DNA of 64,000 nt from Adiantum capillus-veneris. Lineage: Eukaryota > Streptophyta > Polypodiopsida > Polypodiales > Pteridaceae. Below are positions 32,601-42,403 of the stretch, one piece after another (the first letter of the stretch is position 1; every line of letters starts with the position of its first letter). The stretch covers positions 29,778,946-29,842,945 of the forward strand of contig CM043969.1 in the NCBI GenBank assembly GCA_014529385.2. The letters are read 5' to 3'. The notes beneath the pieces were generated by a model. The model did no database searches, was not told where the DNA came from, and saw nothing but the letters and a program-made list of their open reading frames with translations. The position numbers and the translations under genes were made by a program.

Positions 32601-34675
32601 TTTTGGGGGACCAATGATCAAATGGAATATCAGTGGTAATCATTTCAAAGACGAGCCAAATTCTTGTCCAATGCGTGTCTGCCACATCACTTGCGGTGCA
32701 CAGAACTCTAGGAACGATAAGTGGTGGAGCTTGTATGGAGAGAACGCGTATAACAGTAAGGCGAGTAAGCATTTTTTCTCCCAAATCTTCTGCGCAATGC
32801 TTACCTTCTGTTATCCATTCACCATCACCGAGCTCCGAAGTTTCCTCAATGCAGCTGCAAACCTCTTCTTCTGAGGAGACTGTGGATTGTCGCTTGTCCT
32901 TGCCAACCACACCTAGATACGGGATCGACAAATCAAGTTAGTCATCTTATTCTTTGTCTACGGCTTCATCGTCCTCATGGTGTATGGGTAGGAATAACAT
33001 GTCGGAGAAGATGCAGGAGGCTATCGACAAAACCCAAGCCCTTATTATTGCTGCAAAGGAAACTCTTCCGCTCATTCTGCATAGTAAGATTCAATGCTAT
33101 GTGTTTACTGAGCAAGCCAAGTGTTTACTCAAACTACGGGATTTGCGTGTGGTTCTGCAAACCACAAGGATTGAGTTTAACACAGCCATCATAAGGCAAG
33201 TCCTGGATTCTTTTAATGCTAAAGATGGAAGTGCTATGGTCTATGTTACAAAAGTGTCAGTCACTCCGGAGAACATTGCTTTTGCCTTCCGAATGCCAAA
33301 TGAGCCAAAGCCATTTGTGGCAACTGCAAAACAGATCAATGCAACTTTGAATGAAGATGATGCTGTCAAAAAGAAACGGAAAGCCAATGCGCGAGGGATT
33401 CCAGTAGTAGTTCTAGATGTTCTTGCTGCTTACAAATTTGTGGCTGAAGCTGTGAGCCAGAAAAATAATCTGACATATGTGTCAGAGAAACTCTTTGCTA
33501 TGATTTTAGCAAAGACATTGGATTCTAAAGTCTCTATCAACCTCTGCCAGATATTGTCGCATAATGTACTTCAGAACACTGCCAAGTTGAAGTCTCAAAG
33601 TGTATTCAAGGCTTGGTATGTTTGACAATTTCTGTACTGGGCAACTGCTCTAGAAGCCCATGATTAGGTGAGATTGTCTTGGAGCCAGAAGCCATTCCCA
33701 GTATCCAGGAATGTAGAATTATCATCTAATGGAGAAGCCCCAGAAAGCCAATCAGTTCCCACTGGACAGAAGAGAAAGGCTATACAAGAGGAAGCTGGCA
33801 ATTCAAAGAGGCCAAGGACGACACTGACCAAAAGCACTGCTCTCCTGAAGCAATTAGAAAGTCAAATCAAAATAGTGTCTACTGAAAGGACTTCAGTTAG
33901 CCAGATTGAACAGCATACTGTCTAAACCACTGGTGGAGTCAGCCAACCAACATGCCAGATTTCAGCAACCATCAGTACTAAACAAGACCAGTCAAAAAGG
34001 GCCAGTCCCTAGCAGCCAACAAACTAGACTGATAACGGCAAAGGACCAGCATCTCCAAGTCCACTTCGCAGGGATTCCATTCCATACAGTGAAGCAGCCC
34101 TGAGATTGACAAAGAAAGACAGGTTACAGCAGATGCGGACTCATCCTCTCAAGGGACAACTAGTTTTGCAAAAATTTGATTATTCTACATTACCCTACCT
34201 AGCTCCTATCATGGTCTATGAGCCAACTGACTCTGACCCAACAAAAATTAATGATGGTTGTTTTGTACTTATTCAGTCATCATGAACTACTATTGTCAAT
34301 TGCATGGGACAAATGGTGGATGTTGCAGGTGTCAGAAGATCAGCTAACTAAAGTAAACTCTGAACTGAAGGAGATTGAGGAGCAGATTGAAAAGCTGGAG
34401 CAAGGGAGAGCAGCCCAAAACCTACACCACACTATCCTTGAAGCTCAGTCAGCTAGGACTATTTAGCAGTTACAAAGTAAGCTAGCCAAGGTGGAGTTTG
34501 AGATACCGACCATGCCGGAAGAAAAGGCAGAAGCTGAAAGAGCTATTGATAGGTTCAAAACTATGCTGAGAATGAAGATAGTTGAGTTCAACTCCTTACT
34601 GACCAGCCACACTATTCTGAATGCCACATTAACAAAAATATATATCTATAATAATTTGACCGAGATCTTGAATCC
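32601..34675 (+). pseudogene. Accessory ORF after integrase, copy 2 of lineage D (truncated)
   Basis: Frames 32633-32941 and 32954-33625 are in one phase, separated by a single TAG (32939-32941). Together they hold the Ser-rich start and the domain that begins at MSEKMQEAIDKTQ (32999). The basic GQKRKA...KRPR signal lies near 33765-33830. The coiled coil starts near 34340 and stops with homology at about 34675, where copy 1 continues. It is the better copy for defining the protein: roughly 300 residues of globular sequence, an NLS-like linker, and a coiled coil with heptad Leu/Ile. Confidence 0.6.
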
Positions 34676-34689
34676 AGTCTAACACTGGA

Positions 34690-35665
34690 ATAAGTTATCT
34701 AAAGAGATTAGCTCCAATTCCATGCGTTGTTGGCGGTGATGGAGGAGCCGCTTGTTTGGCCCATTGAGGAGGGTCATTTTTGAACTTTTTCCTCCTCTCT
34801 TCTTGGGCTTGTTGCTGTTCAGGTGTGAGCTTGTCCTTTTTCTTTGTTGCACATTGTTTTGCTCTCTGAGTAATTTTTGAAGGTTTGGAGCTCCCAGCCT
34901 TTGCTTGTTGGGTGGCTTGAGCCCTATCCTCCCTTTCTCTCTTCTAGGCCTCTGCTCGTGCCTGTAAATTAGCCAAGTGGGCTCTCTCAGCCTCAGCTCT
35001 CTGCCATTCTTCCTTCTCTTTGCCTTCTTTGTTCTTTATGCAATTTCTGTGCTTTTCTCTCTGCTGCCTCTGTCTTCTCTAACTCTCTCATTCTCTTCCT
35101 CGTTTTGGCATCTCGTGCTATTGAAACAGGATCACCGGGTATTACTTTGATCACCCTTTGTTTGACTCGCGGTGGAAATTTTTGTGGCATAGTTGCGGTT
35201 ACTTGAGATTCAGGTGTTGCCGTTGCTTGATGTCCAATTGCTACCGTTGCTTGATCTCCAGTTGCTGCCATTGCTTGATCTTTAGTTACTGCTATTGCAT
35301 GAGCTCCAGGTCCTGTTTTGTGTGTTGGTCTGTTAAGACCTGCAAATGGTCTAAGCTCCGACAGAGGTGTGCGATTTGCATGCTGTAGTGGCTAGAGATC
35401 ACCAAAAATTTGCCGCATGGTGTTTTGATCCTCTGTAGTTGAAGGTTGGGGGAGTGGTTGGGTGTTTGAAGCTGGTTTCTTGTGATAGAGGCTGTGGATT
35501 TGAAGTGGTGGATTCTATACGAGGTGCTGGTTGTGGATTTACAGTGTTGTTAGTGGCAGTGGTGTCATTGTTGTGCGTGGTGCTGTGCTCTTGTGTATCG
35601 TCCATGCTGTGCAAGATATAAGTGCGTGTACGTTTGGGCTTGAGAGGATCTTCTAAAATGTGCAA
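34690..35665 (-). pseudogene. Lys/Glu/Ala-rich unidentified reading frame
   Basis: On the minus strand 35665-35399 encodes a Thr/Asn/Pro-rich, low-complexity start (with MDDTQEHSTTHNNDTTATNN). 35271-34993 encodes repeated ATGDQATVAIGHQATA units followed by a basic helical stretch rich in EKTEAAERKAQK-type sequence. Further left the reading continues in other frames with TPEQQQAQEERRKKFKN. The three parts look like one low-complexity, highly charged protein broken by frameshifts or introns. No family is recognised. It abuts the breakpoint of tandem D, where a short inverted CCAGTCTAACACTGG occurs. Confidence 0.35.
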
Positions 35666-36131
35666 ACAAGAAATGAACTTTAAGTTGTGAGTTTTGACTT
35701 ATATATCACTTAAACTTTTAAAAAAAAAAAACAATAAAATCACTCAAAATTAAAAAAAACTCCAAAATAGATGAAAGTTGAGCCATGGGACTAATAATTG
35801 TTGCCTTTACAAATCACTTTGCATGACAATGCATGTTTACAATAGAAATGGTTAGTGTCAAAAGGAAATTAAATTTCCACCCTATGCCTGCCATCATGCC
35901 GCCTTGTCTCCAACCAGTGTCGGAATCGATCTTTTGCACGCGAAGCATGATATGATTGTGATTGCCTCAAGCTAACCACTTTTTTTATTCTATATTTTAA
36001 ACTTCTTTGTTCTCTTGTCTTCTTTCTCTCTCTCCATATTAAAACTCTGTAGAACCAATTGAACATCTCGTGAAGCGCATTGCTCTTTTTTCTTCCACCT
36101 CCATGTCATGTATTTTTAAAATACACCGCTT
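35666..36131. other. Non-coding stretch, nothing recognised
   Basis: A+T-rich sequence with A-runs (35720-35760) and a pyrimidine-rich stretch before 36140. The 35869-36066 minus-strand frame has no protein-like features. It may hold promoter or intron sequence of the gene on its right. Confidence 0.4.
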
Positions 36132-36309
36132 TTGCTTGATAGTGTGAGCGCTCCATTCCTTGACTGCTCCAAATGCCTAATGAACCATAAGTGTCGAGAA
36201 AAAAAGCACTATGTGCAAAAAGAATTTCTGAATTTTTTGCATATGCATGCTACAAAAAGAACTTCCGAGTCCCCCAAGGGTACACCTAAGAAGCAAAATG
36301 TTCAGCAGG
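36132..36309 (+). CDS. Possible Cys/His-containing exon upstream of the RING-like gene
   Basis: A short open stretch encodes CSKCLMNHKCREKKHYVQKE (CxxC...C...H spacing) and then a basic TPKKQNVQQ end, directly before a CAG|GTTAGA donor-like site at 36309/36310. A pyrimidine tract and TAG precede it near 36141. If spliced to the acceptor at 37684 it would place the palindrome array in a 1.37-kb first intron. The splice is unproven and the finger type is not recognised. Confidence 0.35.
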
Positions 36310-36693
36310 TTAGATGCAGGTATTTCCCCCATGGATTCAATTAAAGTGTTGCTTTATTAGGAAAAGGTAGTGTGCACACCACTAGTAAATATCAAGTGGG
36401 TGAACCCCACTTTTTATGGGTACAACATCACTAATAGACTGTGTTGAAGTGGTGCACCTACAGCACCCTTTAAAGTTGGGCAGAAACCATGGTTGCATCA
36501 CTACATAGTTATGCTGATATGGTGCACCATCTCTAAAAGTGATACTGGACCACTTTAAAGTGTTGGGCAGCACTAAAAAGAGGTAAGGTTCTAGTAAAAA
36601 CTGGCGATACAATGGGTGCATCACTTTCCAGTGGAAAACCCTAACTATTTTGTGGTGAAGCATCACGATGGTGCACCACTTTTCAGTGGTTCT

Positions 36694-36851
36694 ACACACT
36701 TTTAAGGTACAGAATAACGTTCTAGTTAAGAAGCACCACTTTCTAGTGGTCTTCACCACTAGAACGTGGTCAACATCACTATAAAGTGGTAAACACAACT
36801 ATAAAGTGGTGCTTCTTAACTAGAACGTTATTCGGTACCTTAAAAGTGTGT
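36694..36851. repeat. Long inverted repeat with 57-bp arms and 44-base loop
   Basis: Arms 36694-36750 and 36795-36851 pair with only about three mismatches, starting ACACACTTTTAAGGTAC and ending GTACCTTAAAAGTGTGT. The DNA or RNA could form a long hairpin. The right arm recurs near 37001-37056 without its partner. Confidence 0.85.
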
Positions 36852-37206
36852 AAAACCATTGAAAAGTGGTGCTTTTTAACCTGAACGTTATTTGGTTTAA
36901 AGTGGTAAACACCAATAAAGTGGTGCTCACCACTTTTTGTGGTTCAAATCACATTTAAGTGGTGTTTATAGTGGTGAAGACCACTATAAAGTGGTGAACA
37001 TCACTATAAAGTGGTGCTTCTTAACTAGAACGTTATTCGGTACCTTAAAAGTGTGTAGGACCACTAAAAAGTGGTGCTACTTAACCTGAACAGTATTTGG
37101 TATAAAGTGGTAAACACCAATAAAGTGGTGGTCACCACTTTTTGTGGTTCAAATCACATGTAAGTGGTGGTGCGTGATGGTCAACCACTTTCAGTGCTGT
37201 AGAACC
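36801..37206 (+). repeat. 205-bp tandem duplication inside the palindrome array
   Basis: ATAAAGTGGTGCTTCTTAAC at 36801 and at 37006 start two near-copies that stay aligned through CACCACTTTTTGTGGTTCAA and to about 37170. Differences are scattered substitutions and small indels. Confidence 0.8.
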
Positions 37207-37684
37207 ACTTTTTAGTGATGCTTTACAAAAGTGCAATAATCGTTAGTTCTGCATCTTTGCTAAAACTGGTGGTTAAGTGCTTTTAAGTGATGAATCTTTA
37301 CAAGGAGATACCACATTCTATTGGTGTAGCACCACTTTTTAGGAGTGTAGCACTAGTTTTAAGTTGTGTACAACAATTCACATTGGTGTAGCACAACTGA
37401 ACAGTGGTTCAACCCACTTTTATGTGTTGGAGCACCACTTTAAAGTGGTGAAGAAACACCAAAAGGGGATGTATCACTAGAAAATAGTGGTGTAGCAGGA
37501 CGTTTTAGTGTTACCTAACCAGTTTTAAGTGGTTGAGAACCATTTAGTGGTACACCATAATTAAAAAATTTGCAGTACCACTGAGAATGGTGCAGAAATC
37601 ATTTCAACCACTTCTTATTGTTGATAAAACAAGTTTAATTATGGCTCATTACATACTAACATGCATTCTTATATGTTTTTACAG

Positions 37685-40012
37685 GGAGGTGGAGAGTACC
37701 ACGAGTGGCCTTACCCACTCAAACAAAATTTTGCTTCACCAAGGAAGATTTTCATACCGAATATGGGCTATGCTTGGTTGGCCAGGATCCGAAGCTCCTA
37801 TGTGATGATGATTTCTCAGATGAGGAGTGGCTTAGTGTATGGATTTAAAGGCGCCACCAAAAGGAGAAGATGCATTTAAAGGGGCTGAGGCCTGAAATGT
37901 ATGAAGAATGTCTCCTGCTATACCACAAAGTATATCACGGAGCTCCCCCAAACAACAAGGTAGGCGTGCATTTTGCACATGGATTTACTTGGCAGAAGTG
38001 CAAGGCTGCTGAAGATTCTGAAGGTTTAGTTTCATGGGCTGTGTATGCTGAAGGTGTTATCAAAATGTTACGCCAACAGAAAACTTTAAATAGGAAATTG
38101 GAGAAATGGAGGTCCACAAACGGTCCATGTCTTGGAAGCGAGTGGAAATTTAATGCAAAAAATATGACTAATTACACTGACAGTACTGGCACAGGCTTTG
38201 ACTGGCAGACATACTCAGGTGGAAATCAATTTTCAGGGCAGGCTAAGGAGGAATTTCTAAAGAAGCGGGCCTTTGGCTCGATGGGAACATTTGGAATGTC
38301 AAATGTTTCCTTGACTACATTTTCTGCATCAATGGCTGATGTAGCAACTATTTCTAACATGAAGGCTAATGCTGCTGAAAAGTTAAAAGAGAAGCAGCAA
38401 TGTCTTGAAGCAATAAAAATTGCTTTAGATCAATCAAAGACAAAGAGAGATGAGCAGGTTGGTTTGATGCGAGGCGCCGCCAAGATCATAGAGAGACTGA
38501 ACAAGGATATGGAGGAACTCAAGTTGCATAAGGCTGGGCTTGTACCAAATGAGGAAGCAATGGCAAAGCTTGAGACCTTGATTCAAATCAGAAAGGAGGC
38601 TCTCAAAGACATGGGACTTGATATTGAAGTGCACAATCTCGATAACCTAGGTGAAGAGGCAGGACAGTTACAGGTATGTAAGCTTGATTGATCCACTTAG
38701 TAGTAGTTGATATTACATAAAAGTGGTTAAACTCTAATTAGAAAAAAATGGTTAGAGACCATTTTATATGGTAAAATACCACTTAAATGTGTTTATATAA
38801 CACTCTTAAGTGGTACCACATAAAGTGATGAAGACTCTTGAAAGTAATGCACAAACACTTATACTATTTTATAAAGTACGCAGTGCTATTTTTTTACAGG
38901 GTCATCATGACACTTTGTTATGGGAAGTAGAAGTGGCGACAGGGCATCTTCGATTTGTGGAAACGATTATTAATTTGTTCAAGTCAAGAATGCCTATCCT
39001 TCCTGTCAGGCTGCCTGTTCATTTGGGATCGGACAATAGCTGTGTGCAGCTAGGTGATTGTGTTGCTTGTGGGATGTCTATCATGCGGACTGTTGTTACC
39101 GGTGTCTACATGCTCCGGTGTCAACATCCGTATCACCCACTTTGTTTTGTAACTGCCTGTAAGTCTGCCGGCCAATGTCTATTTCATGGATGTGAGGAAC
39201 CTTTAAAAGATGCTTCGAAGCTGCTGGCACCTGGAGAGGCAAACATGGATGAGCATGTTGGTACAGGTAATCCATGTTTTTATACCTTATGATATGAAGC
39301 TGATTGTAGATTCATTTCTTGACCATTTTGTTTCTTTTCTCCATGTAATTGCAGAGAAGGATCCAATGGAAGGCATCTTTGGATCTCCTGTTGATGGAAT
39401 TGGTAATATTTTGTGGAACATTCTTCTCCTTGAATGTTCACATAACTTAATATTGAGTATTATTACATTGTCTTTTATGTAGCACACTCCCAAGTTGGGT
39501 CATCACACAAGCCCAATATTGATAGCATGTGCGGTGGGTGCAGGGATAAGAATGCATCCCAGAAACAAGCAGGTGAAGACACTCCGGACCAACAAAAGGC
39601 AAAAAAAAGGGCTGAAAAAAGAGCAGATGTAGTGGGAGCTCAAGGTGACGCATCTAAGGAGTCAGCCGAGGTGCCTTTGAAGCCAGAACCTGCAATGAAC
39701 AAGGACGTAGAGTACGCTGAAAAATCATCTGAGAAGCCAATTGAAAAGGATACAACAATGAACTTGTCTGATGAGGACTCAGAACTTCTTATTTCAGATG
39801 TTTGTGCAGAGATTTTGGGGTGTAGGAAAAAGAGGAGAAACACTGAAGAGCGCGCCACACCAAAGAAAAAAGCTAAGGTTACATCTGAGCCTCCAAAGCC
39901 TACTCCAGGAGGCAAAAAATCCAAGGAGCCTTCATCTGCTCAGAAAAAGACTAACCTCCAAGCACCCAACCTTAAACCTCCCAAACCAAAGTCCTGCAAG
40001 AAACTTCTGTAG
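37685..40012 (+). pseudogene. Spliced gene: acidic N-part, coiled coil, RING-like zinc finger, basic tail; one in-frame stop
   Basis: Four exons fit GT-AG rules with consistent phase: 37685-38673, 38900-39266, 39355-39402 and 39483-40012 (stop TAG). Exon 1 has an acidic CDDDFSDEEWLSVW segment, a TAA at 37846-37848, then LRPEMYEECLLLYHKVYHG and a coiled coil from about 38360 to 38640. Exon 2 holds a Cys/His cluster, CVACG...LRCQHPYHPLCF...CKSAGQCLFHGC, like a RING or SP-RING finger. Exon 4 has a CGGC pair and a Lys/Pro-rich, nuclear-type tail. After the stop a T-rich trailer follows to about 40110. The role may be a nuclear E3-like or DNA-associated factor; no named family is recognised. The TAA means either a pseudogene or a start at the 37870 ATG. 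Confidence 0.6.
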
Positions 40013-40254
40013 CCCCTATTAACCTTTTGTGCTTTGTAGTCTCTTTGTAATTTTGTCTTTGTACCCTCATTTTGATGATAATGAAACGACGGCTTTATTT
40101 TTCCTTCACTAGTTGTTTATTGCTCATTGATTGTCAATTTATTGTACTCATATTGTTCATTGACTGTCTATTTATTGTACTCGTACTGTTCTTTCCGACA
40201 TCATCATGAGCATCTTCAAGTAGAGCTTATTTTTTCTCCAGTATCTCCTACCAA

Positions 40255-41168
40255 GTGGACTGTTGCCATAGAAGTTCAGGAAATTAATGAAATGGAAATC
40301 AATAGCCTGGAAGGTATACTTTTCAAGTGTATTTTGAAAAGGTTAATATGTCAGTCTGATTGAGGTTTTTAAGGCATGGTACTTGTCTATGACAGAACTT
40401 AGCTGAATTGGAGATGTTCAAGAACCAGATGAGAAGGTTGAAGACATAGCAGCTAAGCAGGATGTAGATGTAACACCAGATAAAGTAGAGGAAGACCAGG
40501 AACAAGCAGTTTGCCCCGAAATTGAGGAGATTTTGCCAAACTGCCCTGGATGGGGATATCTTGTTTCGAATTTCTGCAAGATCAAAAAGCTCATCATCCT
40601 TGATCTCGATGGACTATTCGTGAAACGAGATGTAACCAAACGTGATCCAAAGACTGGACAACTCAAACACCCTCCACGTCCAGCTTCCGACAGAGTTAAA
40701 CTAAAAAGAGTGGACGAGAAGTTGTGGATCTACTACCGTAGAGATGTTGAGCAATTTGTTTGGGATTTGAGGCAAATAGCAGATGCAATGATTTGGAGCA
40801 CTTGTACTGCTGCTAACATTGAGCATATCCTTAGTACATGTTGGCCAGACATATGGGAACATAGGACTTATTAGTTTAGGGATCTCTTCTTAAACTGGCA
40901 ATGTGAAAAGTGGTCGTATTTTGAAGAGATTGCTGGAGCTCCAAGAGACCTTGCATGTGAACCTGTGTCTTTCAAGCCCCTTTACCATGTCTGGAACAAG
41001 TTTCCAGAATACGACTCCTCTCGGACATTTTTGGTAGATGACTCCAGATATAAAAATCTGCGGAATGTCTGGGAAAACTGTATATGTCCACCCACCTTTG
41101 ATCCTCTTGATGAAGAACAAGACCCTGATTACCTCACGCGCACACTGTTGCCATGGCTGTGCAGATGA
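40255..41168 (+). pseudogene. NLI/FCP1-type HAD phosphatase-like gene with one in-frame stop
   Basis: The main exon (about 40414-41168) encodes an acidic linker, then LIILDLDGLFVKRD (motif I; relatives in this plant group often have DxNGLL instead of the catalytic DxDGT), WIYYRRDVEQFVWDL, MIWSTCTAANIEHIL (motif II region) and TFLVDDSRYKNL (motif III acidic pair). The C-terminus PDYLTRTLLPWL matches plant FCP1-like-domain proteins. A TAG at 40872-40874 splits it in the same frame. A tentative upstream exon (to 40313, ...EMEINSLEG) joins in phase across a 100-base intron. Phosphatase activity is doubtful because the motif I Thr is Leu. It lies 240 bases after the RING-like gene on the same strand. 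Confidence 0.65.
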
Positions 41169-41400
41169 GCACTAACCCCCAATACCCTAGAGTATACAAA
41201 GGCAAACCCCATCAGCAATCCTAAAGATGAACTTTCGAGTCTAGTCTTTGAGCACTTTGTTATAAATGGAGATGAATGAGATTGTACATCCGGAAGTGCC
41301 AGAAACGTTATATATTGTACATTCTTGGTGGATATGTAGACGTTTCTGGATAATTGTTGTAATATACAGAAGTTCTGGCACTTTACTGTCTCTGCACTAT
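41169..41400. other. Intergenic stretch with imperfect inverted repeat
   Basis: No coding signal. AAGTGCCAGAA at about 41294 and its complement TTCTGGCACTT at about 41373 flank related AT-rich sequence, so a loose stem is possible. It probably holds the 3' trailer of the phosphatase-like gene. Confidence 0.5.
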
Positions 41401-42365
41401 AGTCCAGCTCTCAAAGACTGAAGAAGATGCACTAAAAGAAAAAGTTACAGAAGAGGTAGATGAGTAGTGGAAGGAAATAATGAATTGGGATTTGAGAGTA
41501 CTTCATTCTGTCAATGTCACACAACTCACTCCCAATCAAATAAATGCGCAATCGCACCAACAGTCCCTGCCCTACTCTCTGATTAAAGTTGAGTTGCTAC
41601 AGGTAAAGAAAGGCTTTACACAGATATGCAAGTCGAGGGTGCAGATAAAGACCACACAAAGTGGAGGTTGAGCTAGCTGAACAAAACCCAAGATACTTGA
41701 TTCTGTTCACGAGAGCACCTGCGGCCCTACAAAAAGATCCGAATTTCTGTCATGTAGTAAGGAACTGGATAGCACATGAGGCACTACTAAAGAAGCGGCC
41801 AACTTGGCTGAATTACCCCAGATTGCCTGCTCCAGAAAAGGGGCCAACGATTGAAGAATACATGGTAAAAACCCTAAAGGGCGCCATGTCATTCTTTAAA
41901 AGTCTACAAGATTTTTCATGCACTATGCTATATAAGATCTTCCGAATGCTGCTTAGATGCATCGAAGTGTTCAATGAGCTAGAGCAAGCAGGTGCCCCTT
42001 GGATGTCATTCCTCAAGGGTAACAAAGGTTTGTGCTATGATCTCAGTGGCCAACCTTCCAAAGAAGTCCTCTATGGCTTTTATGCCAGATGCATGTTTCT
42101 ACCTTCACACAATATGCTTGCGTTCGAGAAAGAATTCTACACAAGATTCTTCACGTGGCAAACGAAAATATTTGCGCCACCGGTGATCAGCAACCTCACA
42201 TCAAGGTTAATAGGCTACTCAACGGTAGAGCTCAAAAACAGAGTAACTATACAGTTTTTACAAGTGCCACATAAAGTAAGGAAGATCAGATACCAAAAGC
42301 CACTAAGTGCATTGAAAGACCGTCTCACCAGTCGCTTGCAGCCCAAAGACTACTTCAACCCATAA
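41401..42365 (+). CDS. Unidentified ORF ending just before a polypurine tract and LTR
   Basis: An upstream frame (41401-41671, one TAG near 41466) leads into a 234-codon frame 41661-42365 after a frameshift near 41650. The protein is helical and basic at the end, with GPTIEEYMVKTLKGAMSFFK and a FLPSHNMLAFEKEFYTRFF segment. No transmembrane span or known domain is seen. Its stop lies 24 bases before GCGAGGAGGGGGGAA and an LTR-like TGTTAGC, so it is probably the 3'-most ORF of a retrotransposon rather than a host gene. It does not resemble the accessory ORF of lineage D. Confidence 0.5.
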
Positions 42366-42388
42366 AGCTGCATCAAGGGACGACACAT

Positions 42389-42403
42389 GCGAGGAGGGGG
42401 GAA
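42389..42403 (+). promoter_or_regulatory. Polypurine tract before LTR F
   Basis: GCGAGGAGGGGGGAA ends directly at TGTTAGC, the arrangement seen at the 3' LTRs of elements B and C. Confidence 0.7.

Larger units (their letters stand above)
23493..34675 (+). mobile_element. Athila-like Ty3 lineage D in head-to-tail tandem (about 1.5 units, no LTR seen)
   Basis: Two copies of RNase H end, integrase and accessory ORF lie in the same orientation with a constant offset: 24133 vs 31498 (7365), 25629 vs 32999 (7370), 27031 vs 34400 (7369). Between the copies one gag-like region, protease and RT are seen once. Reading from copy 1 integrase to copy 2 protease stays protein-like, with no LTR, primer site or polypurine tract. 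Copy 1 begins at the end of the C LTR with a short local duplication; copy 2 breaks off near 34675. Both copies carry many stops. Confidence 0.8.
36379..37620. repeat. Array of ACCACT/AGTGGT quasi-palindromes
   Basis: About 1.2 kb in which ACCACT(T) and (A)AGTGGT recur every 15-40 bases, in direct and inverted order, often paired as short stems such as CACCACTTTAAAGTGGTG near 37433. A 205-bp direct duplication (36801 vs 37006 onward) and a 57-bp-arm hairpin lie inside. The left end reads CACTAGTAAATATC. Sparse copies of the same motif also occur in the intron at 38674-38899. This density of short inverted and direct motifs resembles CACTA-transposon subterminal repeats. Confidence 0.8.

Noticed and set aside
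23493-34675. Endogenous pararetrovirus (circular, LTR-less) interpretation for tandem D
   Set aside because: Both copies encode a clear Ty3-type integrase with GTHF and NGQ motifs, which plant pararetroviruses lack. There is no movement protein or coat Cys motif. The LTR-less tandem is kept as a finding instead.
36382-36798. 138-codon minus-strand frame over the array
   Set aside because: It covers the palindromic repeats and reflects their base pattern; no recognisable domain.
36942-36953. GGTTCAAATC, resembling a tRNA B box
   Set aside because: It is part of the duplicated palindrome array, with no A box at the right distance and no cloverleaf.
36379-37620. Array with regularly recurring palindromic motif, at first sight CRISPR-like
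   Set aside because: Spacing is irregular, units diverge, spacers themselves contain the motif, and the context is a plant nuclear genome with introns. No cas genes.
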